64,000 nt of DNA from Symsagittifera roscoffensis (lineage: Eukaryota > Xenacoelomorpha > Acoela > Convolutidae), in the NCBI RefSeq assembly GCF_963678635.1, contig NC_087062.1, positions 32,831,651 through 32,895,650 of the forward strand, given 5' to 3'. This document shows positions 1-12,240 of the stretch, one piece after another. Numbering within the stretch: the first letter of the stretch is position 1; every line of letters begins with the position of its first letter. The translations under genes were made by a program, and so were the position numbers. Below the pieces are notes generated by a model that had not been told where the DNA came from, made no database searches, and saw nothing but the letters and a program-made list of their open reading frames with translations.

Positions 1-1235
1 GTAAATCAGATAATTAAATAAAATTACGGCAGATGGGAATTTAAAATCTTTTCAGATTTCAGAGACAAATTGTCAAGGACTAATAAACTTGCTGTTCAAA
101 AAATCGGACTGGTAAGTACTTTGCTCAAAAAGTCTATTTCCCTTCAATTTCAAGTGACATAAATATTGTTGCAAAACTAAGCGTCACAGATGCATCTCTA
201 TTAATAAATTTAAGAAAATAAAAATTAAAGAAAAAATGGAGCCAGGAAAATGTTTCTTTGATAGCTTAGTTTTTTTAAGAAAAACTTAAAATGCTTATAC
301 AGTGGTATACTATGAATAATGGAAAATCTAACTCGTAGCGGTTCGCTAACAGTGGTAGTAAAAAGACAGTACAGTAGATGAGCCTTTTTTATCCCTCGGA
401 TATTCGGAATTAGAGCCAGTTTCTTTGGAAAATAGAACTTATATGGTCGCATTAAACCGCTCCAAGATAAAATGAGCTTTCAGACAAAATATATCCTACA
501 AATTACCTATTGATAGCAAACAAGCTGAATATAAAAATAGCTACGCCAAATGTGCGCTTTAGTCGGTATTGGAGGAAAAGTATTCAGTTGAATCAAGAAG
601 ATAAGAAGTTTATTCATTCGATAATTGAAATGGTGTTATTTACAATGCAGAAAAAAGAAACAAAATTCTCATTGGTCAGAATCTAATTTTCAGTCACAGT
701 GGTTAGTCTAGCTCAAAATAGCGAGAGCAGAATGGCAAATGGGAACACATTATTTAACTTGATACGCACCTAAAATCCCAAGGTATCAAGAGGAGCGCTG
801 GAACTGCTGAATGGTCAGCCCAGACTTATAATTGACGGCTGGACCATAGTACATTCAACTGCGAGATAAAAACACACAATCACAGCGAGGAATTTGGGAA
901 AAACAATTGTATTGCCATAGCAATTTAGATTATGACATCATCCCTCACTATCATGAACCCATTTAAAAATATTCATTTAAAATACACAAAGTATCTGCCC
1001 ATGGTTACAAGAGCAGCAAATTATGCTAGTAGCTAAAATTTTGCCAAAAAAATGCTATCTTTTTCATTTATTAGGATGACGGCTGGTGGACTTTCAAGCT
1101 CTCGGACTTTCAAAAATCTTAGATGATTGATTCATTTTTCAAAAAAGTGGAGCAATGAAAAACATACCAGATCATTGATTAAATTTATTTCGAAGTGAAA
1201 TCGAACAAAATTTCACATTCGAAATAATGAATCAA
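1..1235. other. AT-rich intergenic DNA, no gene seen
   Basis: Only short open frames without recognisable motifs. No RNA gene or clear repeat boundary seen. The array-type repeat starts just after this stretch. Confidence 0.5.
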
Positions 1236-2215
1236 CTAGCGTGTAACGCAACTCCGGGGAAACAAAATTCAAATTTTGAGGAAAACAAAACAAAAATTTA
1301 TATATCTAAGTTTTTTTTGAAAAATTTTAAAATGACATATAAAAAACGTCACATCTTGGTAACTAAAATCATTTGAGCAGTCGCATTTGGACGCTAAATT
1401 TGCAACTGCTGAGAGCACTCTCTCAGTACCCAACGATAAGGTTAGGAAATTCTAATTAGGAAAAAACTTGAAATTTAGGTTTCGAAAAAAAAAATTGAAA
1501 AACCATAAAAACGTTGCATATGGAAACTTAAAAATATCCTGATAAGTCATATGTAGCGCCGCCTCGAGTACTCTGGTAGCACCCAACTAAAAGGTTGGGA
1601 ATTTCAAAGTTTGAAGAAAAACAAATTTAAGTTTCCTCGAAAACTTTTTTGAAAAATTCGAAAAAAAGGTCATATCTCGATAACTACAAAGAATTGAGCA
1701 GTCATATTTGGAGACAAATAAGCAACCCCTGAAAACACTCCGACATTCCCCTGTCCCCATTACAAGGAAGAAGGCTTCAAAATTCAATTGAAATTTGAAA
1801 ACCAAAAAAAAATTAAGTTAGCTGAATTTTTTTTTGAAAAAATGACAAAAACCCTCATATCTCAAAAACTAAGAAGATTTGAGTGTCCATATTTGGAGGG
1901 AACATTTGTGCAACCCCCAGAGAAATCTCTGACAGCTTCCAATGGTGGAAATTTCAAATTTCGACAAAATTTTTTAATTGAAGATTTCTGAAAAATTTTG
2001 AATAAAACACAAAAATCGTCTTATCTACACTAAAAGGATTCAAATTGTAAAACACTAGATTCAAATTGTAAATCGAAAAAAAATCTTCCGCATTGCAATA
2101 AACGATATAGCTTAACCACGCATATATACTTTATGCCCTTACCTGTTGCAACAAAACTCTTAAACTAGGCAATATACCTGTCACATGCATTGAAATATAG
2201 TATAGATAACATTTT
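1236..2215 (+). repeat. Array repeat family A, copy 1 (truncated or diverged)
   Basis: Starts with a version of the family 5' end (tagcgtgtaacgcaactccg) and ends with the family 3' end (gatatagctta... then gcattgaaatatagtatagat). Between them are degenerate units of roughly 160 bp. Each carries a 'cgtcatatct.g.aaact' block, a 'gagcagtc.tatttgga' block and a 'gagagtac.ctgacag..cccaacta' block. It is non-coding; the ORFs inside are shadows of the repeat. Other copies are near 9.6, 20.4, 29.6, 31.5, 47.3 and 49.3 kb, all on the same strand. Confidence 0.75.
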
Positions 2216-4035
2216 TGCGCACTATGTGGCTTTCTTTATTTGAGAGCATGATTTGATTTCAATTAAGCGAACGAGTTGAAATTGGACTTAAAAATTAATC
2301 AAAAAACAAACATAAAATTATATTTAAGCGAACAATTTTTTTAATGCTAATGAACAAATTAAATGTCTGCACTTAGTTCATCAACACTTATTTATACGTT
2401 TTTAACGCTATATATCTACAATTTTAAAAAAAAAATCTTAATACTGAGGCGAAGTGGAGCTTGACACCACTTGCAACGCCACAAAAACAAAATTGCAAGC
2501 TAGCAGAAAAAAGATGAAACCAAAGCCAAAAAGCCGCAAAATGACCAGAAGAAATATTTCACAATTTTCCATCAAAGATATTCAATTTTAGAAAATGACA
2601 TCCAGAAAAAAACAATACTGATGTCAAATACATTTTCATAAACCTTTTTCGAACTGCTAGTAGGCCAACAAAACTTGGGTAAAATCCGATTGAGTCAAAG
2701 CATAACTGTTGTCATAAAAATACTTCAGCTACCATGTTAACCCAAGTTCTTTCCTTTTGGGTTTTCCGGAGGGCGGGGCGTGATAATTTTTCTTCTCAAC
2801 AAACGACGCAAATTGGGTCACTTAGCCGATAAAACATACGCCGAAACCATTCAGACCGAAAGAAGCATATAATCGAAAAAAAAAAATGTCTGGGGTAGTA
2901 AATTCAATTTCAAAACAATGTGTGCAGGAACAATGAAAACTTCACACAGCATATAAAATTCGATGTGACAACTGAGGCGATAAAACGGATAGAAAAACAA
3001 TAATCAGATACCATCAACAACACCCGACAAAAGTCTATATTCCGACTTGATAACGCTTGGTAATTGGAAGCGTAAAAACGTTTATATAAGATGAAAACAA
3101 AATTCTGCTTCTTGTTTAGGCATCATTACAGCGCTAGACTTGAGAATTTGAAAAAAGAAAAACCTAATTTCACAACAAAAACCTGAAGAAAGAAGAAAGA
3201 ACGCAAACACTTAATAAAAAACATCAGAACTGCAACCCAGAGCTTCGAAGAACGCAGAACCCACAGTGACCATTGAACCACAAATCATTTCTAATTTTCA
3301 AATATTAAATTCACCGAAACTTTTGGAATCGAAAAAAAATTCAATTGCTTTATTCTCTTTTAGTAAAAAAAAAAATAGGAAAACAATATCAAATGAATTT
3401 CTATTTTTAAATATAGGTTGATATTGTCTGGTATGTTACTGATCATTTATAAAACCCCCCAACTCGATTTAGGGCAGAAATATAGTTATTAGTAAAATTT
3501 AAATCGATTCAATTATTCGTTTTTTTTTCAGAAAATTTATCGTATTGCTTAATTTAAGTGATTAACATCATACAAGTAAAATTTTAAGAGCCTATTTAAA
3601 TTTTACACTTGTTCGAAAAATCCAATTGCTGAAAAGGTACCTTGCGGAACGCTTGCTTTCTTTTTCATTGCCTTAAAAATATTCTGTAATTTAAATAAGT
3701 GCTCGTATTTCTGTTTCCCCGTAAAATAAGAGAAAAAAAGCGGCGCCAGTGATCTATAGATCTCAAAACGTCCTTAAATAGCTTACTCGCTTTCCAAAAA
3801 AGTCTTCATTAGTTTCATAAAAACAAAGTGAAAGTTTCCACTAGGCTGCACGAACTGAAAAGTTATTCTGGTTAACAAAAGGGCCTGTTTTTATTCTTTT
3901 CACCTATATCAGCAAAATTTCTACTTTTAAAACTTTTCGAAATGCCCAATTGCCATAAGAATTGGTAAGATTGTTAAAATAATTTCCCATTGTTATAAGA
4001 ATTCGGCAATTCCAAAACCGTTTGATCTTCATGTC
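2216..4035. other. Non-coding, fragments of dispersed repeats
   Basis: No supportable gene. Near 2445 there is a 'gaggcgaagtggagctt' hairpin-type motif, and near 3047 a 'gacttgataacg' motif. Both recur many times in the window (family C). Confidence 0.5.
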
Positions 4036-4920
4036 CAACCAGGGGCCTAGGAAATTAGACGATAATCAAATTAGACGGATGCTACAAAAACGAAAGTAGA
4101 CAGAATTTTTTTATACAGATCTGTCATTTTAGACGAAAAAAAGCTATGACAAGGAAAGTGCTAACAAAATTTTTTCTAAAGAGTCAAGTTTCACAAATAC
4201 ACAAAGAACATAAAATGTCAACACCTATCAAAACAATTAGTTTAAATGAACAAAACGATGTCAAATCCGAATATTACAAGATAGTTATAAATTGAATAAA
4301 TTATGCATGATTGACTTTGGCTACCGAAATTTAACTGTTATATTCGTACAAACAATATTCCGACTTGATAACGGTTGATAATTGGAAGCGTAAAATGCGT
4401 ACAAACAGTTATATTTTTCTCAAGCAATTTTAATGGGGGCTATTCTCATGCGCGAAGGACCGAATGCGCGAAAAAACTGCTGAGCTAATGACCGAAAATA
4501 AAATTAGCCGACAGTCAAAATTTAAAAAGAAGCAATTGCCATTCAATTAAATGAATCAATATATCGCTTCTTTTATAACGAAACTCTTGAATTATAAAAT
4601 TTGTTCCAATTCGGCGGCGCCAATGACAATTTGGAAATGTTGCATATTTCTGCCGTTTTTATATTCGGCCAATATCAATATTCTAGTCCCTGGAATTTCT
4701 TTGCAAATTCTAGATTACTGAAATCTGATTGGCTGATTTTTAATTTCGCACATTCGGTCCTTCATGTATGAGGGATTCCACCAATTTTAATCTCTCGCAC
4801 TTTCGTCTATTTTCTCACATTTGCAGTTTTGCAAAATCGTCTATATTCCTTTTAAGTACCTCCGTCTGATTTGCTTATCGTCTAATTTCTCAACCTCCGT
4901 CTAACCTATTAAAACAGCTA
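4036..4920. mobile_element. Possible TIR element enclosing a second one
   Basis: The left side reads 'gaaattagacgataa' followed by 'agacgga'. The right side (about 4855-4915) carries the reverse complement of the same words. The subterminal word 'tagacg' is reiterated at both ends. Element 4435-4781 sits inside. I could not fix exact ends or a target duplication, so the boundaries are approximate. Confidence 0.35.
4435..4781. mobile_element. 347-bp non-autonomous TIR element (MULE-like size of TSD)
   Basis: The inverted ends share 'gaaggaccgaatg.gcgaaa' (left about 4454-4474; right, reverse complement, about 4744-4763), with weaker similarity out to the tips. A 10-base direct repeat caattttaat flanks it (4425-4434 and 4782-4791). 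No coding capacity. Placement with Mutator-like elements rests only on the 9-10 bp flanking repeat and is an inference. Confidence 0.5.
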
Positions 4921-4963
4921 TTGCACCACACTATTGATGCTTCTGTGAGCATGAGAATAAGGA

Positions 4964-5347
4964 GGCAGTACAACAGTGCCGAAGTACAGCAGTGCCGATA
5001 AAAAAATTAGTTCAACAGTGCCGAAAATGAAAACTTAGTTCAACAGTGCCGAAAAATGAACAAGTTTCAGCATATTAAGTGCGGCAATCAAAAATTAAAC
5101 GACGAACCTTTATAACCTTAAGTGACACTTAAAGATTTTGAGCAAGAAAATTTGCAATTTAGACATTTTGGCCCCAAAAAAATTGTTTAATTTGCAGTTG
5201 CAGACATTTTGGCGCTAAAATTGGGGCGATTTTCTTTGATAATTAGCGTCAGTAATTTCCCGCTCTTTAGAAAATGCGTTTAAATTATTCTGAAATTCTC
5301 CCGCCTTTTTCGGCACTGTTGTACTGCGGCACTGTTGAACGCCCCCA
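4964..5347. mobile_element. 384-bp TIR element with reiterated 'acagtgccg' ends
   Basis: A 27-bp inverted repeat pairs 4971-4997 with 5311-5337 with about two mismatches. The word 'caacagtgccga' is reiterated several times in the left half. The flanks gaataagga (4955-4963) and ggataagca (5348-5356) match at 7 of 9 positions, a possible decayed target duplication. Non-coding. Confidence 0.5.
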
Positions 5348-5430
5348 GGATAAGCAAGCCCCCCCGCCCCCACACAAAAACAAAGAAACACATACTTGAA
5401 TTTCAATGTTGAATAGACAATTACAATTTT

Positions 5431-5688
5431 GGATCATGCTAACTATTCCCCCCTATTGCAATAGGGGGGGGGGGGATAGTTAACAAGGTTTGGATGAAAT
5501 TTATTGAAATAACGTCAACCAATAGGAATGCGAATTGAAATAACGCCAACCAAAAGGAATGCGACAGAACACATTTGTGAGAAATACAAAGCCAATCCAG
5601 TTGAGCATAAATGAAATGTGTTTTTATAAGGGGGGGATTCTTTATAAGGTACCATAGTGGGGGGGGGGGGGAATAGTTAACTTGATCC
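5431..5688. mobile_element. 258-bp MITE with 8-bp target duplication
   Basis: Ends are ggatcatgctaactattccc (left) and the reverse complement of ggatcaagttaactattccc (right). Both are followed internally by a G/C homopolymer. The 8-bp repeat acaatttt flanks the element exactly (5423-5430 and 5689-5696). Inside is a direct repeat of about 34 bp (ttgaaataacg.caaccaa) near 5502 and 5536. A related end fragment ('gatagttaacattgatcc') lies near 6080. Confidence 0.75.
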
Positions 5689-5696
5689 ACAATTTT

Positions 5697-7099
5697 TTTT
5701 ACAACTAATTTTAATGTTGAACAAGCTGATATCTTTTTACTTCTTTCTTCGTTGAAAATAGAGCACCACATTAACATCCACATCTTCCATTTAATCCACT
5801 GATAAGCTTGACATATATATTAAGTTAATCCAAATTCCTATACCCTTTAACTAAATACCTAGCTTCGACAACTCTTGCTTACTAGCAGTACTATGTAAGT
5901 TTTCGAAATTATGTTTTTAGTAGAAATTTTAACAATTTGGTGAGCATTTGCGAACACTGAGTTGCGTTACATCAGAAATAATGTAATTAGTAACTTAATA
6001 ACTGGCGGGATCTTGTTCACTATTCTCCCGGCCCGCAATCGCAAAATGGGACAATTTCTAATAGGTACCATATAGGATGATAGTTAACATTGATCCCTGA
6101 TGAAGTTTTCTGACACAACAAATTGCAAAGGGTTGAGTTTGTCGTTCTTTTCTTCTTGAAATTTGATCCGTTGTGCTTAGGATGTTTTGTTTCCGCCTTC
6201 ATCTTTTTGTACTTAAAGAGAAAATAATCAAAAAGTGCTAATTTGATCCTCAGATCGAGTCGAAAACTCCCGACGGAGCTGCCTTAATTTGATTAACTAG
6301 GTTCCTGCTGCAAATGTGAATTGGAAATAGGCTAATGGACCAAGGCGCATCTTTTGACACATGTCATGCACCCCGCGGATGCACCGGAACACACGCCGGT
6401 GGAACAGCGCAACCAATAATCAGACCAATCAGCAGATCGAGTAGAAAATCATAAGCATCAAAAGAAGTCTTTTGGCAGAAATGAACAAAAAAAAACTTAA
6501 AACATTGCATAGCAAAAAGGACTACTTGAGCTTGTTTAGGATATAAAGGTCGTTTGATACAAGCAGTTGCCTTATCAAAAATTGCAATTGTTGCCTGTTA
6601 CGAACTGCCGCTCAACCATAATTATCATAAATTTTAAACTGCTCAAAATCAATCAGCACTTCAAGAGCGGTATGTTAGCTGTACTACCAGCTTAAGGAAG
6701 CCTTTGTACAGTTATAATGACCTAAATATAAACGGAGGCAGTTAAAATGTAGTGAGTAAGCTGCTGTCACAATTCATTAATCGAATCGGAAGACGATCGA
6801 CGAGATCAAACAAGAATTGCCACAAACATTAACTAACAACAAATGAGATTAGTCCAATGAACAATCAAAAAATAGAAGACAACGACAAATAATGATATAA
6901 GCGGAGTGAATTACCCATGATTTTCTTTTTTAAAAAAGCTATCGAATCATGCGTGAACGGAATATTATGGTAAAAAGAAAACAATTTGCAAAAATGAAGC
7001 GAATGAAACGCCAATTCAGATTAAAAAATCAGTCTGGCTCGAAAAATTCATTAACTAAATATATCACCATTGGAATTCACTCTCAGGCAAAATCTTGAC
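5697..7099. other. Non-coding, no gene seen
   Basis: Contains a fragment of the preceding MITE family near 6055-6100. No exon-like open frame with family similarity was recognised. Confidence 0.5.
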
Positions 7100-8560
7100 A
7101 GTTGGTTTTCTCAATGGGACAAATGATAATATGGTAAGGCAGCCTGATGAAGCAAATGAAATACTTCATTAGTGGGGTATGGTTGTGCCAATTCCGGATA
7201 ATACACAGTGCATCGGATTCACTACTGGTAAGGCGGCACTTCTGGACCCTGAAGCAGAGCTTCGCAACACTTGAGATACATCAAGAAAATCAAAAAAAAA
7301 TTGGACACAGAAGCATAGGGGAGCTTCGCAGAACTTGGGAAACAACACAAACATAGCATTGCAAACTAATAGACGGAAAAACACCAAGGCGACAAAAAAG
7401 TTGAAAGAAAATTGGAAATATCAACTACACAAGTTCAAAAAATTGACTTGAATGACATTCAACGGAAAACGTTCCGGGAAACACAATCGCCAGTGTTAAC
7501 TAAGTATTCAGAAACATTTATAGAGCAATAATTTAGCCGAGAAAAAATGAGAAAAATACTGTTGAGCCGAAATTAGTTGGTAAAATCCGTTGAGCCGAAA
7601 AATTAACATGTGAGGCAAAAAAACAAGCTTTTAAGTGAAATGAAGGAAACTAAATCAGGATTAGTAAACTAATAGTAAAATTAAAAGAAAACATTTGTAA
7701 GTATAATGAACATGGCTTTCAGCTCAAAAGAAATGTTCTAAGCTAGACTTAAACCTAGGAAGATTGCCATCCCAGGTCCTGCCTGACCTCTAAACAAGTA
7801 TGCCGGAGAAGCTGGCTGAGTAAATTGAACTAAATGTAAAGCAAGCTATCAAATAATTCTGATTCTGTTACACAAGTTTTTAATTTAAAAAAACATAGTT
7901 CGACTTGATAACGCCTGCTTATTGCAAAAGAAAAATGTTTTGGACCCGATGTTCAAATAAACAGAAAAATCAACCAAAAGAGGATACCAGAAGTCGATTA
8001 TGATCGAAACAGTTGAAATCCTTAAGAAGATCAACAATTCATAAGGTTTTATCGTGTACAACAATCAAAGAGAAAAATGAATTATTAAAAAATATTTGAG
8101 GAAGAGTTTTGCGGTGCTCTGCAGACATACTACTCTCACATATTTTAAACAATAATGAAGTTGATATTCTCAAAACTAGAAAAAAGCTGAAATTAGCAAC
8201 TGAAGCAAACTAGAAAATTATAAAAACCAAGAATCCCAATTTTCAAAATTATTTTTGAGAAACTCGGAAAAACCGATGAACTATTTGGCTAGTGAACAAA
8301 CAAGCGCAAATAACTTTCAATTAAAAAGCTGCTCAAAAATATAAAATGAAATTAATAAAAAAATTGAACAAAGAGTGAGTAGATAAAGCCGACAAATTCA
8401 TCAAAAAAATACTCAAACAAACGTAAATTTTACGTTTGATGAAGTTTAACCCGAGAAATACCTTAGTGCTCTACTTCCAATAACAAACATTGAATTAAGC
8501 AAAGTGGTTGGCTCGCAGAAAATCGCAAAATGAGCCAAGAAAACTAACATTTTTAATAAG
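7100..8560 (+). repeat. Dispersed repeat family C, copy
   Basis: Carries the family landmarks in order: a 'gcagagcttcgcaacactt' hairpin-type motif near 7250, 'gttgagccgaaa' twice near 7563-7605, a tRNA-SINE-like piece near 7745-7815, 'cgacttgataacgcctgctt' near 7910, an 'aaggttttatcgt' block near 8043, and 'gccgacaaattca' near 8390. The same landmarks recur at 12240-13490, 19260-20420, 25490-26340 and 28580-29555. Non-coding. Confidence 0.55.
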
Positions 8561-8989
8561 ACAAAAATAAACCCCCGAAAAATTATAAGACATGTATATA
8601 TATTTCATTTAAAACCTTTAACCGCGCCTATAATGGAAAAATACATTTAAAAAAATCGAACGACCACTGAACGAAATTAATAATATGAACATAATATTTA
8701 AAAAAAAACATAAATAAACTAAAACACAAACAAGCTCTACAAGAATTTTCTATTCGGCTGGGATTTCTAACGTTTAAAATTTGATTTGGAAACAAAAAAT
8801 CGAGCGCGCTTTCCGGCCTTTTCATCAATGAGGGCTGCCGATGTTTACGTCGCGCTGCAATGATTCTTTTGCTAAAATGTTCTCTGTTTCCTTGGTAAAA
8901 CGTTTCCAAATTACTCCTTTAAAAATTTTGCGAGGAGCGAACGGCATATCTTTCGCAATTGGATGGATATTTAGAACTTGACGACGCTA

Positions 8990-9530
8990 GGAGCCTAAAT
9001 CGGCAACTGATTTAGAAAAGATTGATGAGGCCGTAGATAGTCGTTTTTCTGAATGATAAACGTCGGCTGAAGATTGCAATCTGAAATCGGGGAGCGATAC
9101 TGGAGCGTCATGGGCGTAAAAACTAGAAAAAAGTTAAAAAGTGCGTTATAGAGGGATGCCTGTGGGGGCCTTGGGGACGTCAATACGAAAAATCCTGGAT
9201 CTTGACAAGGCTTCTCCCAACAAAGTTTTTGATTGACGCTCACTGAGGTAGTTTGATAAAAACTTAGGCTTCCCGGTAAACATGTGCCATGAAGGAGATC
9301 TAGGAGGGTACAATGGGTGACCATGTTGAAAGCTTTTGATAAATCAAACGTAGCCAGGACTGTCCTATTCGAAGACTTTGTTGGTGAAAATCGAAGCCGG
9401 CACAAAAAACGTACGAAAATTGTTTGTGTTGATTAAATGCTTCGGACGAAAGCCATGCTGATGATCGGCTTTGGGTAGGAACTTTTTTAGGGTGGTATAG
9501 CGTAAACATTCTAAAATTGTGACAGCTGAG
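8990..9530 (-). pseudogene. Decayed non-LTR retrotransposon reverse transcriptase
   Basis: Two overlapping broken frames on the minus strand together resemble the RT core of CR1/Jockey-type LINEs. The clearest piece is 'VLATFDLSKAFNMVTHCTLL' (compare the family pattern DLSKAFDxVxHxxLL, RT motif A). It is preceded in another frame by a region resembling the 'QHGFR' block and followed by a degraded 'P.G' block. There are several frameshifts, and no YADD box or 3' tail was recognised. It is a dead fragment; the exact clade is uncertain. Confidence 0.7.
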
Positions 9531-9632
9531 CTTAAACTCAAAAAAGCGGTTCGAAACCTGTTTGGCTTGGTGCCCGGAAGGAAATCACCTCTGTAATTCT
9601 TCTATATTTGAGAAACGGTATAAAAGAAAAAA

Positions 9633-11335
9633 ACTAGCGTGTACCGCACCTCCGGTGCTTCGAAATTTCAACAACTCAAAGAAAATATTCTTTGAGTGTA
9701 CTCTGACAGCACCCAATTACAGGGTTCGTAATTAAAAATTTTGCAACGTTTTTTATTCAAGTTTTTTATACAAATTTTGAAGAACCAAATTTTGAAGTTC
9801 TTTGAAAAATTTAAAATGAACTAAAAAACGTCACATCTGGGAAACTGAAAGCAATTGAGCAGTCACATTTGGACGCAAGATTTGCAACTTCTGAGAGTAC
9901 CCTTACAGTACCCAACTACAACGTTGGGAAATTCAAATTTTGAGAAACTTCGCCTTAAGTTTTCTGAAAGATGTGAATTTTTTCGAAAAAACTCACATTT
10001 CGAAAACTACAAAAATTTGAGCTGTCTTTTTTGATGGCAATTTTCGCAATCTTTGATAGTACACAACTAAAGGCTTGGAAATTTCACTTAAACGAATTAT
10101 TTTGTAATATGGGTTTTCTGAAAATTTCCAAAAAAAAAACAAAATCGTCGTATCTTTTAAACAAAAATGACTTGGGCATTCTTAAACGGAGGCCGAATTT
10201 TAAACCCGTGAGATTACTCTGACAGCCCCCAACTACAGGTTAGTAATTTCAAACTTTGAAAAAAAAAAAATTTAATTTTCATGAAATTTTTTTTGAAAAA
10301 AATCACTTAAAACGTCATATCTGGAAAACTGTAAGATTTTGAGCAGACCTATTCAGACGCAAGTTTCGCATCCCGCCTCCAATTCTCACTTCTCAAATCC
10401 TTGTAGTTTTCGAGATATGACTTTTTTTGGATTTTTTCAAAATTTATCTCGAAAACTACAAGGATTTGATCAGCCATAATCAAAGGTAAGGTTCGCAACC
10501 CCTGAGAGTACCCTCATAATATCCAACAACAGTATTGAGATCTTCAACGTGTTGGGAAACTTTTAAAATTTAAGTTTTTAAAAATTTTTCGAAAAAATCA
10601 TTAAAAACGTCATATCTCGAAAACTACAAGGATTTGAGAAGTGAGAATTGGAGGCAAGATTCGCAACTCCTAAGAGTACCCTGACAGCACCCAACTACGG
10701 GTGAGAATTTCAGAAATTGAGAAGACTTTTGAAATTAAGTTTTCTAGAAATTTGAAAAACCTCGAAAATTGCCTATCTCGTTTAGCTAAAAGGATTTAGT
10801 TTTTCATATATGGAGGCCAGAATCGCAAAATCTGGGAAAACTCTGACATTATTCTACTATTGGGTTGCTATTTTCAAACTTGATGGAATAAACACTGAAC
10901 TAAAACTGGAAAATCGAAAAACCTTAACCATTGCAATATAAGATATAGCTTAAACGTGAAAAAAATCATTTGTTAAACATGCAAAAAATACGATGAAAAA
11001 GCTTAAACATGGCGAGATAATGAAGCCCGCATTTAAATATAAAATAGATAGTAGATAGATAAAAGATGAAAATTTACAAATTAGGCGACGGGTAGACAGA
11101 CAATCAATTTAATTAAAATGCAGGTATACAGACAGACAGACTTAGTTTGGCCTCGAAAAAAAATACTGAAAAATTAATGACCTTGCGAAGAACTAATTGA
11201 AAATTTTCTTAACCATTGCAATATATGATATAGCTTAAACATGAAAAAATTCTTTCGTTAGACATGCAAAATTATTATGCTTAAACATGGGAGATAGCTG
11301 TCACTCGCATTCAAATATAGTATAGATATAAAGGA
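9633..11335 (+). repeat. Array repeat family A, copy 2
   Basis: Begins with ctagcgtgtaccgcacctcc, whose gcacc-tcc-ggtgc forms a small hairpin. It continues with about seven units of 157-169 bp and ends with two successive copies of the family tail (near 10930-11040 and 11210-11335: 'attgcaatat.agatatagctt', then 'aaacatgcaaaa', then 'aacatgg.gagata'). A short GATA-type microsatellite follows the first tail. No coding capacity. Confidence 0.8.
10372..10468. repeat. Inverted unit inside array copy 2
   Basis: 10372-10424 is the reverse complement of the unit segment at about 10608-10660, in the opposite orientation to the rest of the array. With the directly following unit (10446-10468) it forms a 23-bp perfect inverted repeat with a 30-base spacer. 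Confidence 0.75.
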
Positions 11336-12240
11336 TGTTTGCTTAAAATGCTATTGCTAATTGACCAACATGTTTATGGTCGACTGTACGAAGACCTTAA
11401 CTTCCTACTGCTTTTGAACGCTCAGTTTGTAAAGGAAGAAAACTAAAAAGCCTTCGACGCTAAGATTGTGTTCTTTTTTCTCAATTGCTCCTTGAGATTT
11501 ATCACATAAGTGAGTACTTAATTTAGTATATTGCAGGTTAAAAGCATTTGCAAATTCTCTCAGCCGAGAAAATTTTGTAATTGAAAGTAATCGGGTGCGT
11601 TACTGCCATATACTGACTGCCATTTATTGACGGCACCAAAAAAGTTACAATGTCTACCCACCGAGAAAATTTTGCAATTGAAATTAATTGAGGGCGTTCC
11701 TGGCAAAGACTTACTGCCGTTTATTGACTGCACCACTTTCTAGAACCTAGTGGACAATGTGTCGTGACTAAACTTCTGGAAGAATTCTCGCGGTTGGTAA
11801 TTTGGGCCCTGATTGATAGTTTAAAAACAGTCAAAATAGGGCCGGACTTTGTGTGGCGTTTGATTTTTTTCGTGAGTCATAGGAGGTGGGAGTATATCAG
11901 ATATTGGGTTAAAAAAATCTATAATACTCTTTGAGCTTGTCAAGACCACTAGATTTCAAATGGGTCTAATCACATAAAAAGGGCTGAAGCTGGTGTCCGA
12001 AAAAGTTTTTTTTTACAAGGGCAGCAGGTGAAGAAGCCTGGGTTATGGTTTTTGCCGACAAAAAAAGAGTAGGATTAAAATCAATAGACGGAGCTACTCG
12101 ACCGGCACGCGGAGCTCCACAACTAGAAACCCGGAAAGGATGTCTAGTTTCCTCACACCACAGTTCAAAGATGCTGTGATAATGCCAATTCTGGCTGCAT
12201 GTACGGCGCGCCGGGTTCACTGAAAACTCAAAAAATCAAA
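11336..12240. other. Non-coding, possible RT-like scrap
   Basis: A minus-strand frame at 11966-12220 contains a 'GAPRAGRVAPSIDFNPTLF' run faintly like the RT 'G.PQG..LSP.LF' block. The similarity is too weak to call it a gene. Nothing else is recognised. Confidence 0.3.

Noticed and set aside
5439-5783. 114-codon frame on the minus strand
   Set aside because: It runs across the MITE at 5431-5688 and its homopolymers, with no domain.
11966-12220. A second LINE reverse transcriptase fragment
   Set aside because: Only one weak block resembles RT. I mention it as possible but do not call it.
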